From contig CANJIM010000033.1 in assembly GCA_947474495.1 (NCBI GenBank), positions 1 to 32,769 of the forward strand: a stretch of 32,769 bases of DNA. The letters run 5' to 3'. Shown here in pieces: positions 15,522 through 24,636 of this stretch. The stretch's first letter is position 1, and every line of letters begins with the position of its first letter. A program made the position numbers and the translations under genes. The notes beneath the pieces were generated by a model. It was not told the origin of the DNA. It searched no databases and worked only from the letters and a program-made list of their open reading frames with translations. The DNA comes from Rhodospirillaceae bacterium. GTDB taxonomy: Bacteria > Pseudomonadota > Alphaproteobacteria > SMXQ01.

Positions 15522-16805
15522 ATGGTTACCAAAGAGCAAAACGATCTATTGACGCTGACCGGTCCCGACACGCCGATGGGCAAAGCCTTTCGCCGCTACT
15601 GGATCCCAGCATTGATGTCGAGCGAGCTGCCGGAAAATGATTGTCCGCCGGTCCGCGTCTCCTTGCTTGGCGAAAAGCTCATCGCGTTTCGCGACAGCAG
15701 CGGCAAGCTTGGCCTGATCGACGAATTCTGCGCGCATCGCGGCGTCTCCCTGTGGTTCGGTCGCAACGAGCAGAACGGCATTCGCTGCCCGTACCATGGC
15801 TGGAAATACGACACGACCGGCCAATGCGTTGAATTGCCGTCCGAGCCGGTCGAAAGCGGTTTCTGCCAGAAGATCAAGCTGACCTCCTACCCGGTGGTCG
15901 AGAAGGGCAATGTGATCTGGGCCTATATGGGTCCCAAGGAGCTGATGCCCGATCCGCCGTCATTCGAATGGACCGATCTGCCGAAGGAGAACGTGTTCAT
16001 CTCCAAGCGCTGGCAGGAAACCAACTATCTGCAGGCGGTCGAGGGCGGCATCGATTCGAGCCACGTCTCGTTCCTGCATAGCGGCGAGTTGAATAACGAT
16101 CCGCTGCACCGTAATACGCAAGGCGCCAAGTTCGCCAAGTCGACCAAGACGAACTTCACGATGATCGAGTCGGATGCCGGCATGATCATCGGGGCGCAGC
16201 GCGATGCCGATCCCGGCAACCATTATTGGCGCGTCACCCAATGGATGATGCCTTGGTACACGCTGATCCCGCCCTACGGCGGCGGTCACGCGCTCAACGG
16301 CCATGCCTGGGTGCCAATGGATGACGGCAACTGCATGGCGTGGACCTTCACCTTCCATCCGCTGCGCGCGCTCACCGATTTCGAGATCGAGACGATGAAG
16401 GCGGGTGGCGGCGTGCATGTCGATCTCATCCCCGGCACGTTCCGTCCGGTGGCGAACCGCGACAACGACTACCTGATGGACCGCGCGCTACAGAAGAGCG
16501 GCCGGCATTACAGCGGCGTGCGCACGCTGGCTATCCAGGACGCCTCGGTGCAGGAAAGCATCGGTGCCATCGCCGACCGCACCAAGGAAAACCTCGTCTC
16601 GACCGACAATCCGATCATCATGGCGCGGCGCATCCTGACCAAGGCGGCTGCGGCGGCGGAAAAGGGCGGTCAATTGCCTGGGCTGACGGCCGAGAGTCAG
16701 CGGGTGCGCTCCGCATCCTTCATTTTGCCGGCCGATGGCGGCTTCAAAACCAAGGTCGTGGACGCCGTCAAGGTCCGCGAAGGGGAAGCCCATGTGGCGG
16801 TGTAA
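15522..16805 (+). CDS. Rieske non-heme iron oxygenase, alpha subunit (phthalate dioxygenase-like)
   Basis: This 427-residue enzyme inserts oxygen into an aromatic or heteroaromatic substrate, using a Rieske cluster and a mononuclear iron. Cluster ligands are Cys70, His72, Cys89 and His92 (CAHRGVSLWFG and CPYHGW, 16 residues between). The iron site shows GGIDSSHVSFLH with Asp178 as bridge and His181/His186 as ligands, and the third ligand is likely the Asp of AIQDASVQESIG. This last block and the length are those of phthalate 4,5-dioxygenase / 3-chlorobenzoate-type alpha-only oxygenases. A strong GGAGAAG ribosome site precedes ATG 15522. A dedicated reductase gene is not found in the window; a Rieske ferredoxin gene lies at 18415. 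Confidence 0.95.
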   Translation: MVTKEQNDLLTLTGPDTPMGKAFRRYWIPALMSSELPENDCPPVRVSLLGEKLIAFRDSSGKLGLIDEFCAHRGVSLWFGRNEQNGIRCPYHGWKYDTTGQCVELPSEPVESGFCQKIKLTSYPVVEKGNVIWAYMGPKELMPDPPSFEWTDLPKENVFISKRWQETNYLQAVEGGIDSSHVSFLHSGELNNDPLHRNTQGAKFAKSTKTNFTMIESDAGMIIGAQRDADPGNHYWRVTQWMMPWYTLIPPYGGGHALNGHAWVPMDDGNCMAWTFTFHPLRALTDFEIETMKAGGGVHVDLIPGTFRPVANRDNDYLMDRALQKSGRHYSGVRTLAIQDASVQESIGAIADRTKENLVSTDNPIIMARRILTKAAAAAEKGGQLPGLTAESQRVRSASFILPADGGFKTKVVDAVKVREGEAHVAV

Positions 16806-16940
16806 CCGCCACCCCCATGACCGCGCATCATGCGTTCCGGCCGTAAAACTCGTTTGTGGCCGGGGCGCAGCGCGCTCAGGCTCTGGCATGTCTTCGTACC
16901 GCCTGCGTCCCATCCGTGAACGCCAGGACTACCGCGATAA

Positions 16941-18413
16941 ATGACGATTCCCGCGCCCGATCCGATCAAATCAGCCGCGCCTTCGGACGATCCCCGTCCG
17001 GAGCACGGCTCGCTGATCGTGCCTCTGGTCGTTGCCTGCGGGTTCTTCATGGAAGGCTTCGACGGCACGGTGATCACCACGGCGCTGCCGGCCATGTCGA
17101 TTGATCTCGGCACGACGCCGGTCGAACTGAGCCTCGCCGTTACTGCCTATCTGATGAGCCTCGCGGTCTTCATCCCGATCAGCGGCTGGCTCGCCGACCG
17201 CTATGGCATGAAGGCGGTGTTCCGCGGCGCTGTCGGTTTGTTCACCTTGGCCTCCATCCTGTGCGCCGTCAGCCAGAGCCTTGAGCAACTGGTCGGCGCG
17301 CGCATCCTGCTCGGCATTGCCGGCGCGATGATGGCGCCGGTCGGACGCCTCGTCGTGCTGCGCTCCGTGCCCAAGGCCGAATTCGTCAAAGCCATGGCGC
17401 TGGTGACGACGCCGGCGCTGCTCGGTCCGCTGTTCGGTCCGCCGGTCGGCGGTTTCCTCACCACCTACGTTTCGTGGCGGTGGATCTTCATCGCCAACGT
17501 GCCGATTGGCCTCGCCGGTATTCTGGCGATCACGCTCTATATCAAGGAATACAAGCCGCCGACCCAGCATGGGCTCGATTGGCTCGGCTTCGCGCTGACG
17601 ACGGTGACCGTGTTCTGCCTGATGCTGGCCATGGAGATGGCGACCAATCAGGGGCAGGGGCTGCCGGCCGCGGTGCTGCTGGCCGGCGGGATCGGCCTTT
17701 GCGTACTCGTCTGGTTGCATTCGAGCCGGACCGATCATCCGCTGATGAAAGTGCATCTGTTCGGCATCGAGACTTTCAATCTCGCGACGATCAGCGGCTT
17801 TCTGTTTCGCGTCATCGTCGGCGCCGTGCCGTTCCTGCTGCCGGTCCTGCTGCAGATCGGCCTCGGCATGACGGCATTCAATTCGGGCCTACTGGTGTTC
17901 TCCATGGCGATCGGCCTGATCGCCCTCAAGGCGGCGGCGCCGTCGCTGCTGCGGCGCTACGGTTTCCGCCGCGTCCTGCTGGTCAACGGCACGCTTTCCA
18001 CCCTGTCGGTTTTCGCCTGCGCCTTGTTCGACTCTTCGACGCCGGTCGTCGTCATTTGCGGCATGCTGCTGTTGTTCGGCGCCTTCCGCTCGCTACAGGT
18101 ATCGGCATTGCAGTCCTTGACCTACGCCGACATGCCGCCGACCGACATGAGCGGCGCCACGAGCTTTTCCAATGGCCTTCTACAATTCGGCAACGGCGCC
18201 GGCGTGGCCCTGAGTGCCTTCCTGCTGTTTATCGTCTCCAACTGGCGCGGCGGCGATGCCGGCAGCCTAGTGACGTCGGACGTGCAATGGGCGCTGTTCG
18301 CCATCGGCGTCGTCTCGTTCCTGTCGATGCTTCCGCTATTCCGTTTGAAGCGCAACGCCGGTGAAGAATTGAGCGGCCATCAGGCCGCGCCGCCGCGGCT
18401 GGCGGGGAGCTGA
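16941..18413 (+). CDS. MFS transporter, 14-helix DHA2 (EmrB/QacA) type
   Basis: This 490-residue inner-membrane carrier moves a solute in exchange for, or together with, protons. The first helix carries DGTVITTALPAM (41-52), the DHA2 form of the family motif, and the loop after helix 2 has GWLADRYGMKAVF (82-94). The GAMMAPVGRLVVL and GPLFGPPVGGFL blocks match motif C, a feature of exporters. About 14 hydrophobic segments are visible. It stands within a catabolic run and directly abuts the ferredoxin gene, one base apart, so it may export a toxic intermediate or take up the substrate. The ribosome site is poor, and the start at 16941 is the best-supported Met for the frame. Confidence 0.92.
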   Translation: MTIPAPDPIKSAAPSDDPRPEHGSLIVPLVVACGFFMEGFDGTVITTALPAMSIDLGTTPVELSLAVTAYLMSLAVFIPISGWLADRYGMKAVFRGAVGLFTLASILCAVSQSLEQLVGARILLGIAGAMMAPVGRLVVLRSVPKAEFVKAMALVTTPALLGPLFGPPVGGFLTTYVSWRWIFIANVPIGLAGILAITLYIKEYKPPTQHGLDWLGFALTTVTVFCLMLAMEMATNQGQGLPAAVLLAGGIGLCVLVWLHSSRTDHPLMKVHLFGIETFNLATISGFLFRVIVGAVPFLLPVLLQIGLGMTAFNSGLLVFSMAIGLIALKAAAPSLLRRYGFRRVLLVNGTLSTLSVFACALFDSSTPVVVICGMLLLFGAFRSLQVSALQSLTYADMPPTDMSGATSFSNGLLQFGNGAGVALSAFLLFIVSNWRGGDAGSLVTSDVQWALFAIGVVSFLSMLPLFRLKRNAGEELSGHQAAPPRLAGS

Positions 18414-18414
18414 C

Positions 18415-18744
18415 ATGTCGCAGGAGACGAGCGCCAAGATGATGACGCGGCTATGCAGGGCCGATGAAGTGACGCCCGATACGCCGTTGCGTGTCGAGAT
18501 CGACGACGAGGCCTACGCGGTATTCCAGGCCGACGATGGCTACTTCGTTACCGCCGATCTCTGCTCGCATGGTCCGGGCTCGCTTGCCGAGGGGTTTCTG
18601 GAAGGCCATGAGATCGAGTGCCCATTCCACCAAGGTAAATTCGACATTCGCAGCGGCGCGCCGACGGCGCCGCCCTGCTTCGAGCCGGTGCGTGTTTGGC
18701 AGCCGGAAGTGGTGAACGGGGAGCTGTTCATCGCGCGCGACTGA
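18415..18744 (+). CDS. Rieske-type [2Fe-2S] ferredoxin
   Basis: This 109-residue soluble protein transfers electrons to a Rieske oxygenase. Cluster ligands are Cys50 and His52 (CSHGPGSL) and Cys69 and His72 (CPFHQGKFD), 16 residues apart, the standard spacing of biphenyl- and naphthalene-dioxygenase ferredoxins. It starts one base after the MFS stop codon, so it is co-translated with it. Its likely partner is the oxygenase alpha subunit at 15522. Alpha-only phthalate-type oxygenases usually take electrons directly from a flavin reductase, so a separate ferredoxin is somewhat unexpected here. The required ferredoxin reductase must be encoded elsewhere. Confidence 0.93.
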   Translation: MSQETSAKMMTRLCRADEVTPDTPLRVEIDDEAYAVFQADDGYFVTADLCSHGPGSLAEGFLEGHEIECPFHQGKFDIRSGAPTAPPCFEPVRVWQPEVVNGELFIARD

Positions 18745-19127
18745 TATGGCTCGATTGAGCCAGTTATTTGGCAGGGCCGTTCTTAGTATTGCGACGCTTC
18801 GAATGGTTCATTTGCTTATTTTTACGTCTGTTTAAGTGCCTTATCTGCCGTTTTTCTAGCCGTTGACTGTATTGACGCCGCGTAACCGACCATGAAGCCT
18901 ATCAATCATGGTGACGACTACATGGCTTTAAATCTGCAAGCCATGGGGGATTGCCGAGACGAGAGAGACCGGCGCGGGGGCCAAGAGGGCCCGAGCGCTG
19001 GACGGCCGGGGGAAGCCAGAATTTAACTGCCAGGATTTCGACGAGACACGACACGGATTTCGGGCACGGACCGGCTCACGAGTGCAACCAATCAGGCGAG
19101 AGATCGCCTTAGACACGAGGGTGGACC
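18745..19127. other. intergenic region before the peptide-type ABC operon
   Basis: This stretch of 383 bases has no gene that I can support. A small hairpin (18747-18762) follows the ferredoxin gene. Two TTGAC-type hexamers at 18863 and 18872 are possible -35 elements, but no good -10 follows either. Bases 18941-19020 are purine-rich (GAGAGAGACC..., GGGGGCCAAGAGGGCCC), and a GAGGGTGG ribosome site precedes ATG 19128. Confidence 0.5.
18747..18762 (+). terminator. small hairpin after the ferredoxin gene
   Basis: TGGCTC and GAGCCA pair around the tetraloop GATT, three bases after the ferredoxin stop. The downstream GTTATTT is only mildly T-rich, so this is a weak terminator candidate. Confidence 0.35.
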
Positions 19128-20663
19128 ATGAAGATTACAAGACGTTCGGCTTGTCTACTGATCGCGGGGACGATCGCCGGTGCTGCCAGCACCGCGATGC
19201 CGTACTCCGCTTACGCGCAAAGCAGCAAACAGATCATCGTTGCCGCTGACGACATCCCCAAGCAGCTCGATCCGCTGCGTTCGCAGCTGTTCGCCGGCTA
19301 CCGTGTGATGATCAACCTGTACGACACCTTGATCGCCGTCGATTACAAGGACAACGGAAAGCTTGTTCCGGGTCTTGCGACGTCGTGGAAGCGTATCGAC
19401 GACAAGACGCTTGAGCTGACTCTGCGCCCGAACGTGAAGTTCCATGACGGTTCGACGATGACCGCCGAGGACGTCGTGTTCAGCCTGAGCCAGGAGCGCA
19501 TCAACACGAAGGGCACGCCTGGCTACGGCACGGCGCAGCAATTCCTGTCGACCATCGCCGATGCCGTTGTCGTCAATCCGACGACCGTGCGCGTCATTTC
19601 GACGGTGAGCGACCCGACCCTGGAAATGCGCGTCAGCGCTTGGGGTTCACAGATCATCAGCAAGAAGGCCTTCGAAGCGGCCGGCGGCTGGGACGGCTTC
19701 GCGCTGAAGCCGGTCGGCACCGGTCCGTTCAAGCTCGCCAACCTGTCGCCCGAAGAAAACCGCCTGGTTGCCTTCGCCGACTATTGGGGCGGCAAGCCGA
19801 ACATCGATACGCTGGTCTTCCGCAGCGTCCCCGAACTGTCGGCGCGTATCGCCGGCGTGATCAGCGGCGACTTCGACATCTCGGTCGATATTCCGCCCGA
19901 TCAGTTCGCGCCGGTCAAGAATGCCAAGTTGGAGATCGTCGGCGGCACCATCCCCAGCATGCGCAACGTCAAGTTCGACACGCGCAATCCGGTCCTGGCC
20001 GACAAGCGTGTCCGTCAGGCTCTCGCCCTGGCTGTCGATCGCGAAGCGATCGTCAAGTCGCTGTGGGCCGGCATGGTCGACGTTCCGAACGGCCATCAGC
20101 TGAAGTCCTACGGCGCGCTCTATGACGCGAGCTACCCGAAGTGGGAATACAACCCGACAAAGGCCAAGCAGCTTCTCGCTGCTGCCGGCTACAAGGGCGA
20201 GACGATTCCCTACCGCATCCGTAACAATGCCTACGGTTCGGAAGTCTCGACGGCGCAGATCCTGGTTTCCATGTGGGAAGCCGTCGGCGTCAAAATCGAT
20301 CTGCAGATGAAGGAAAACTTCGGTCAGCTGCTCGAATTCCCCGGCACCGGCATGCGCAACGGCGCGGACCCGATCCTGGTGAACGACCCGCTGTTCGGCT
20401 TCTGGCGCTCGTATAACGAGTCCGAGCGTCTCGTCTGGTCGAACGAAGAGTTCTACAAGGCTGGCCACATCCTCGAGAGCGCCATGGACCTGCCGACCCG
20501 CAAGGCGGCGTTGAAGACCATGATGACGATTTTCGATGATGATCCGCCAGCCATCATCCTGCACACCTTCGGCTTCTTCTACGGCATGAATCCGAAAGTG
20601 AAATGGACTGCGTATCCGCATCCGTACATGGACTTCCGTAAGGGCAATGCGGATAAGCTCTAA
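19128..20663 (+). CDS. ABC peptide/opine-type substrate-binding protein (family 5)
   Basis: This 511-residue periplasmic protein belongs to the DppA/OppA/NikA family and captures the ligand for the importer encoded downstream. The N-terminus RRSACLLIAGTIAGAASTA is a Sec or Tat-like signal, with cleavage near AYA|QSS. The mature start (QIIVAADDIPKQLDPLRSQ) and the block LTLRPNVKFHDGSTMTAEDVVFSL are classic. The later block DKRVRQALALAVDREAIVKSLW is also diagnostic. The length is typical. Family 5 proteins bind peptides, nickel chelates, opines, sugars or small aromatic-linked amides, so the ligand is open. The gene is first of four in order: binding protein, fused ATPase, two permeases. Confidence 0.95.
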   Translation: MKITRRSACLLIAGTIAGAASTAMPYSAYAQSSKQIIVAADDIPKQLDPLRSQLFAGYRVMINLYDTLIAVDYKDNGKLVPGLATSWKRIDDKTLELTLRPNVKFHDGSTMTAEDVVFSLSQERINTKGTPGYGTAQQFLSTIADAVVVNPTTVRVISTVSDPTLEMRVSAWGSQIISKKAFEAAGGWDGFALKPVGTGPFKLANLSPEENRLVAFADYWGGKPNIDTLVFRSVPELSARIAGVISGDFDISVDIPPDQFAPVKNAKLEIVGGTIPSMRNVKFDTRNPVLADKRVRQALALAVDREAIVKSLWAGMVDVPNGHQLKSYGALYDASYPKWEYNPTKAKQLLAAAGYKGETIPYRIRNNAYGSEVSTAQILVSMWEAVGVKIDLQMKENFGQLLEFPGTGMRNGADPILVNDPLFGFWRSYNESERLVWSNEEFYKAGHILESAMDLPTRKAALKTMMTIFDDDPPAIILHTFGFFYGMNPKVKWTAYPHPYMDFRKGNADKL

Positions 20664-20710
20664 CCTGCTCGCGTGCAAATAGTCGCCTAACGATTCGAAG
20701 GAAGCGTCCC

Positions 20711-22372
20711 ATGCTTGCGCCGACCGCCACGCCCGAGAGCCCCGTTTGCATCGTCGACAGACTCACTGTCGAAGTGATCGACGGGCTTGCGCGCAAAACG
20801 GTCGTCGAGGACGTCTCCTTTGAAATCGCGAAGGGCGACTATTTCGCGCTCGTCGGCGAAAGCGGGAGCGGCAAGAGCGTCACGTGCCATACGTTGATGA
20901 ATCTCTTGCCGTTCCCGGCCGCCGTCTACGGCCGAATCATCGTCGACGGCCAAAAAGTATTGTCGTTGAAGCCGAGGGAGCTGCGCCAGTTTCGCCAGAA
21001 ATCCGTCGGCATCGTTTTTCAGGATCCCATGGCGGCGCTCAATCCGGTGCGCACCATCGGCTCCCAGATGTTCGAGACCTTGCGGATGCACCATCCGAAG
21101 GCCGGTCGCGAGGAACTGCGCGAACTGGCGCTCGCGGCGCTGCGCAGCGTGCATATCGCCCAGCCCGAAGCCCGCTTGAACGCCTATCCGCACCAGCTGT
21201 CCGGCGGCCTCAACCAACGCGTGATGATCGCCTTCGCGCTGCTCGGCAACCCGCCGCTGCTGATCGCCGACGAGCCGACCACGGCCCTCGACATGTCGGT
21301 GCAGGCGGAGATTCTCGACCTCATCGATGAAATGCGCGCCCAGCGTGGCCTCAGCGTGCTGATGGTCACCCACGATCTCGGTATCGTCGGCGACCGGGCC
21401 ACCCATATTGCCGTGATGAAATCCGGCCGCGTCGTCGAGCGCGGCGTGACGCGCGAAGTGCTCGCCGCACCAGCCGAGGAGTATACCCGCGCCCTGTTCG
21501 AAGCCGCATCGGTCAACCACGAGCTGAAGGAGCGCCCGGCGCAGTCCTACGGCGACGTTTGCCTGTCGTTCGACAAGGTCTGCAAGCAGTTCAAGACGAC
21601 CGGCGGCAAAAGCAAATCCGAGGTGGTCGTCGCTGCCGACAACGTGACCTTCTCGGTGAAGCAGGGCGAGATCGTCGCCCTGGTCGGCGAAAGCGGCAGC
21701 GGCAAGACCACGGCGGCCAAAATGGCCATGGGCTTGGTCAAGCCGGATTCCGGCCAGGTCACCGTCAACGCCGCGCGCGAGATCACCACCCAGGATGTCG
21801 GTGTGCAGATCGTCTTCCAGCACCCCAAGGATTCCCTCGATCCGCTGATGCGGGTCAAGGACCAGCTCCATGAAGTGCTGATGGTGCATGGCGAAAAGGA
21901 CCCAACGGTCCGCGCCACGCAAATCCGTGCGACGCTGCGCGACGTCGGCTTGAGCGAAGAAATTCTCGATCGCCGTCCGTCCTATCTCAGCGGCGGCGAG
22001 GCCCAGCGCGTCGTCATCGCCCGCGCCTTGCTGTTGAAGCCGCGTCTACTGATTGCCGACGAGCCGCTATCGGCCGTCGACGTTTGCCTCCAGAAGCAGA
22101 TTCTCGACTGCTTCAAGTCGCTGCGCGAAAAGCGCGGCATTGCCATTCTGCTCATCACCCATGACCTGCGCATCGTCTTCGACATCGCCGACCGCGTCGT
22201 GGTGATGAAAAGCGGGCATGTCGTCGAGGACGTCGGCGTTGCGCATTTCTCGAGCGAAGATCGCGACGCTTATACCCGTAAGCTGATCCGGGCGATCCCG
22301 GGGCGCAAGTTGCCGGCGGCTCCAGCGTCGCCGACCGTCGCCGCGCTGAATGTGTCCGGCGCCGTCGCCTAA
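20711..22372 (+). CDS. dipeptide-type ABC ATPase with two fused nucleotide-binding domains
   Basis: This 553-residue cytoplasmic protein joins the DppD-like and DppF-like ATPases in one chain, as in GsiA/YejF. The first half has Walker A GESGSGKS (49-56), signature LSGGLNQRV and Walker B LLIADEP; the second has GESGSGKT, LSGGEAQRV and LLIADEP again. It powers the two permeases encoded next. The start has AAGGAAG six bases upstream. The second half is somewhat shorter than a typical DppF, ending in a linker rich in Ala and Pro. It lies 47 bp after the binding-protein gene. Confidence 0.95.
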   Translation: MLAPTATPESPVCIVDRLTVEVIDGLARKTVVEDVSFEIAKGDYFALVGESGSGKSVTCHTLMNLLPFPAAVYGRIIVDGQKVLSLKPRELRQFRQKSVGIVFQDPMAALNPVRTIGSQMFETLRMHHPKAGREELRELALAALRSVHIAQPEARLNAYPHQLSGGLNQRVMIAFALLGNPPLLIADEPTTALDMSVQAEILDLIDEMRAQRGLSVLMVTHDLGIVGDRATHIAVMKSGRVVERGVTREVLAAPAEEYTRALFEAASVNHELKERPAQSYGDVCLSFDKVCKQFKTTGGKSKSEVVVAADNVTFSVKQGEIVALVGESGSGKTTAAKMAMGLVKPDSGQVTVNAAREITTQDVGVQIVFQHPKDSLDPLMRVKDQLHEVLMVHGEKDPTVRATQIRATLRDVGLSEEILDRRPSYLSGGEAQRVVIARALLLKPRLLIADEPLSAVDVCLQKQILDCFKSLREKRGIAILLITHDLRIVFDIADRVVVMKSGHVVEDVGVAHFSSEDRDAYTRKLIRAIPGRKLPAAPASPTVAALNVSGAVA

Positions 22373-22425
22373 CAGTTGAATATGCCTATGCGTTGGTCCG
22401 CCCGAGGGGCGGAGAGAGAGGAACG

Positions 22426-23349
22426 ATGAGACTGGCTTCAAGACTGTTGCGCGCCGTGGTGTCGCTATGGCTGATCGTGACCTTCGTGTTCCTGGCGCTG
22501 CGCCTGACCGGAGATCCGATCGTGGCGACGCTGAATCCAGACGACATGACTCGCGACATGATGGAATCCTATCGCAAGCTTTGGGGCTTCGAAGGCACCG
22601 TCGGCGAGCAGTACATGGTCTATGTCACCAACGTGCTCCGCGGCAATTTCGGAAAATCGATCCTCAACGGCCGCGACGCCTTCGAGGTTGTGCTTGAGCG
22701 TTTGCCGGCGACGTTGCAGCTGATTGGCAGCGCCGCCCTGGTCATGGTGCTGATCGGGGTGCCGGTCGGGACGCTTGCCGCGCTCAAGGCCGGCAGCAAG
22801 TGGGATGCTGCCATCATGAGCTTCTCGACGCTCGGATTCGCCATTCCCAACTTTTTCTTCGGCCTTCTGTTGATCCTGGTGTTCTCCGTGACGCTGCATT
22901 GGCTGCCGACTGGCGGCACGGGGACGATCTGGCATCTGCTGATGCCGGTCGTCACGATCGGCGTCGCCAAGGCGGCCGTCTTCACCCGCTTCGTGCGCTC
23001 TGCCATGCTCGATGCACTGAAGCTGCAATGCGTCACGTCGGCCAAGGCGCGTGGCTTGAGCGGCGCCCGCGTGCTGATCCGTCACGTGTTTCCCAACGCC
23101 CTGGTGCCGCTGGCAACCATCCTGCCGCTTCTGGTCGGCGGCATGATCAGCGCCGCGGCCGTGGTCGAGGCGGTGTTCGCCTGGCCGGGCATCGGCCGCT
23201 TGATCGTTGAATCAGTGGCGCAGCGCAATCTGGCGATCGTGCAGGTCATCATCATGCTGGTGGCGGCCGTGATGATTGTCACCAATCTTCTGGTCGATCT
23301 GATTTACAGCTGGCTCGATCCGCGGGCCGCCGCCGCGGCGGCGAATTGA
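22426..23349 (+). CDS. ABC dipeptide-type permease, DppB-like
   Basis: This 307-residue inner-membrane permease forms half of the importer channel. It has the RLTGDPIVATLNPDD loop after the first helix, typical of DppB proteins, and the ARGLSGARVLIRHVFPNALVPL cytoplasmic EAA-like loop. Six hydrophobic segments are visible. ATG 22426 is preferred over the upstream TTG at 22393 because AGAGAGGA lies just ahead of it and the family starts with a short basic tail (RLASRLLRAV). The gene follows the ATPase gene by 53 bp and is followed closely by its partner. Confidence 0.94.
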   Translation: MRLASRLLRAVVSLWLIVTFVFLALRLTGDPIVATLNPDDMTRDMMESYRKLWGFEGTVGEQYMVYVTNVLRGNFGKSILNGRDAFEVVLERLPATLQLIGSAALVMVLIGVPVGTLAALKAGSKWDAAIMSFSTLGFAIPNFFFGLLLILVFSVTLHWLPTGGTGTIWHLLMPVVTIGVAKAAVFTRFVRSAMLDALKLQCVTSAKARGLSGARVLIRHVFPNALVPLATILPLLVGGMISAAAVVEAVFAWPGIGRLIVESVAQRNLAIVQVIIMLVAAVMIVTNLLVDLIYSWLDPRAAAAAAN

Positions 23350-23369
23350 GCGACGTGGGGAGACAATCG

Positions 23370-24221
23370 ATGTACGCGGTAATGACGGCCGGTTGGCGCG
23401 CGACGAAGAAGATGCCGCTCAGCGTCAAGATTGCGCTCGTTTGGCTGCTGCTCTGCCTGAGCCTGGTCGGCTTCGCCGCCTGGCTGCCGATTCCCGAGAA
23501 GAACACCCTCAACCTGATGGCCCGTCTGCTCCCGCCGGTCGGCTGGGGTGGCGGCTTAGATCATCTGCTCGGCACTGACGAATTGGGCCGCGACATTCTC
23601 GCCCGCCTGATTTCCTCGATGCGCACCAGCCTCTTGCTGGCGCTCTGCGCCACGATGATTTCCGCGGCACTGGGAACCACGCTCGGCATCCTGGCGGCGC
23701 ATTTCGGCGGTTGGGTCGATGAATTGGTGGTCGGCGCCATCGACGCCCAGGCCTCATTGCCCTTCATCATCGTGACGCTGACGATCACGGCCTTCTTCGG
23801 CAGCAGCCTGATGCTTTTCCTCATCATCCTCGGCCTCTACGGCTGGGAGCGCTTCGCACGCCTGTCGCGCGCCATGACGCTGGCTTCACGCGGGCGCGGC
23901 TATGTGCTCGCCATGCAGACGCTGGGCTTCTCCTGGTGGCGGATCTATCTGCGCCATGTGTTGCCGAATATCGCCAGTGCCCTGCTGGTCACGGCGACGA
24001 TCAATTTTCCCGAGACCATCCTGTTGGAAACGTCGCTCAGCTTCCTCGGCCTCGGCATCCAGCCGCCCAACACCAGCCTCGGCAACATGGTCGGCTTCGG
24101 CCGCAACTATTTGCTGACCGGCTGGTGGATGTGCGTGGTGCCCGGCGTGACGATTTTCCTCTGCACGCTCGCGGTTAGCGTCATCGGCGATTGGGCACGC
24201 AGCGTGATCTCGCGGCACTAA
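23370..24221 (+). CDS. ABC dipeptide-type permease, DppC-like
   Basis: This 283-residue inner-membrane permease is the second half of the channel. The family block LGTDELGRDILARLI follows the first periplasmic loop, and the cytoplasmic docking loop is SRGRGYVLAMQTLGFSWWRIYLRHVLPN. The C-terminal LETSLSFLGLGIQPPNTSLGNMV is characteristic of DppC. ATG 23370 is chosen because GGGGAGA lies six bases upstream; TTG 23346 would overlap the previous stop. It ends the operon. No terminator with a T-run faces this direction; the hairpin at 24229 may still serve. Confidence 0.94.
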   Translation: MYAVMTAGWRATKKMPLSVKIALVWLLLCLSLVGFAAWLPIPEKNTLNLMARLLPPVGWGGGLDHLLGTDELGRDILARLISSMRTSLLLALCATMISAALGTTLGILAAHFGGWVDELVVGAIDAQASLPFIIVTLTITAFFGSSLMLFLIILGLYGWERFARLSRAMTLASRGRGYVLAMQTLGFSWWRIYLRHVLPNIASALLVTATINFPETILLETSLSFLGLGIQPPNTSLGNMVGFGRNYLLTGWWMCVVPGVTIFLCTLAVSVIGDWARSVISRH

Positions 24222-24228
24222 ACGAAAA

Positions 24229-24251
24229 CGGCCCAGCCTGGGGCTGGGCCG
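24229..24251 (-). terminator. rho-independent terminator of the amidohydrolase operon
   Basis: CGGCCCAGCC (24229-24238) pairs with GGCTGGGCCG (24242-24251) around three bases. On the minus strand TTTT follows the stem, so it mainly serves the minus-strand operon; the stem may also slow transcription from the permease operon. Confidence 0.8.
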
Positions 24252-24272
24252 CTTCGCGGACGACTTAAGGGT

Positions 24273-24623
24273 TTATCGGCCGGTGTAGCTTTGCCACATG
24301 CCGAGTTCGAATACCTGGAGATTGCCGACCTTCAACAGGGCGCTGGCGATCACCATGATGTCCGTAGCGCTGCAGGCCTGGATATTCGGCTTGAGCGGCG
24401 GAAATTTGTGACCGGCTTCGATCTTGGCGGCGTAGAGCGTCACGAGCGAAGCGAGGAGCGTCTGTAGAGCTTCATTGGAAAGGCCGTCTTCGCCTTTCGC
24501 CAGCAATGCATCGAGGCTAGCGGCCATGCGCAGTGCGGTTTCCGAGATTTCCGAAGCGGCTTCCGGCTCGGACTGCATTGCGGCCATGTCTTTGGCTGCG
24601 TCTTGTGCGGATACTGCGTTCAT
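24273..24623 (-). CDS. small protein of unknown function, last gene of the amidohydrolase operon
   Basis: I do not recognise a family for this 116-residue protein. It has no signal peptide or membrane helix. It starts with an acidic, Met/Ala-rich stretch (NAVSAQDAAKDMAAMQSEPEAASE), continues with helices (ALRMAASLDALLA, ALQTLLASLVTLYAAKIEAG), and has a conserved-looking core (FPPLKPNIQACSATDIMVIASALLKVGNLQVFELGMWQSY). One Cys (QACSATD) is present. ATG 24623 has a very strong AAGGAGG site five bases upstream, lying over the end of the amidohydrolase gene, which argues for tight co-expression. It may be a partner or regulator of the amidohydrolase/Rieske pair; this is inference. Confidence 0.8.
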   Translation of the reverse strand: MNAVSAQDAAKDMAAMQSEPEAASEISETALRMAASLDALLAKGEDGLSNEALQTLLASLVTLYAAKIEAGHKFPPLKPNIQACSATDIMVIASALLKVGNLQVFELGMWQSYTGR

Positions 24624-24636
24624 GTCGTCCTCCTTC

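Noticed and set aside
18863-18877. TTGACT and TTGACG as -35 boxes for the peptide-type ABC operon
   Set aside because: No acceptable -10 hexamer lies 16-18 bases downstream of either, so I list them only as part of the intergenic description.
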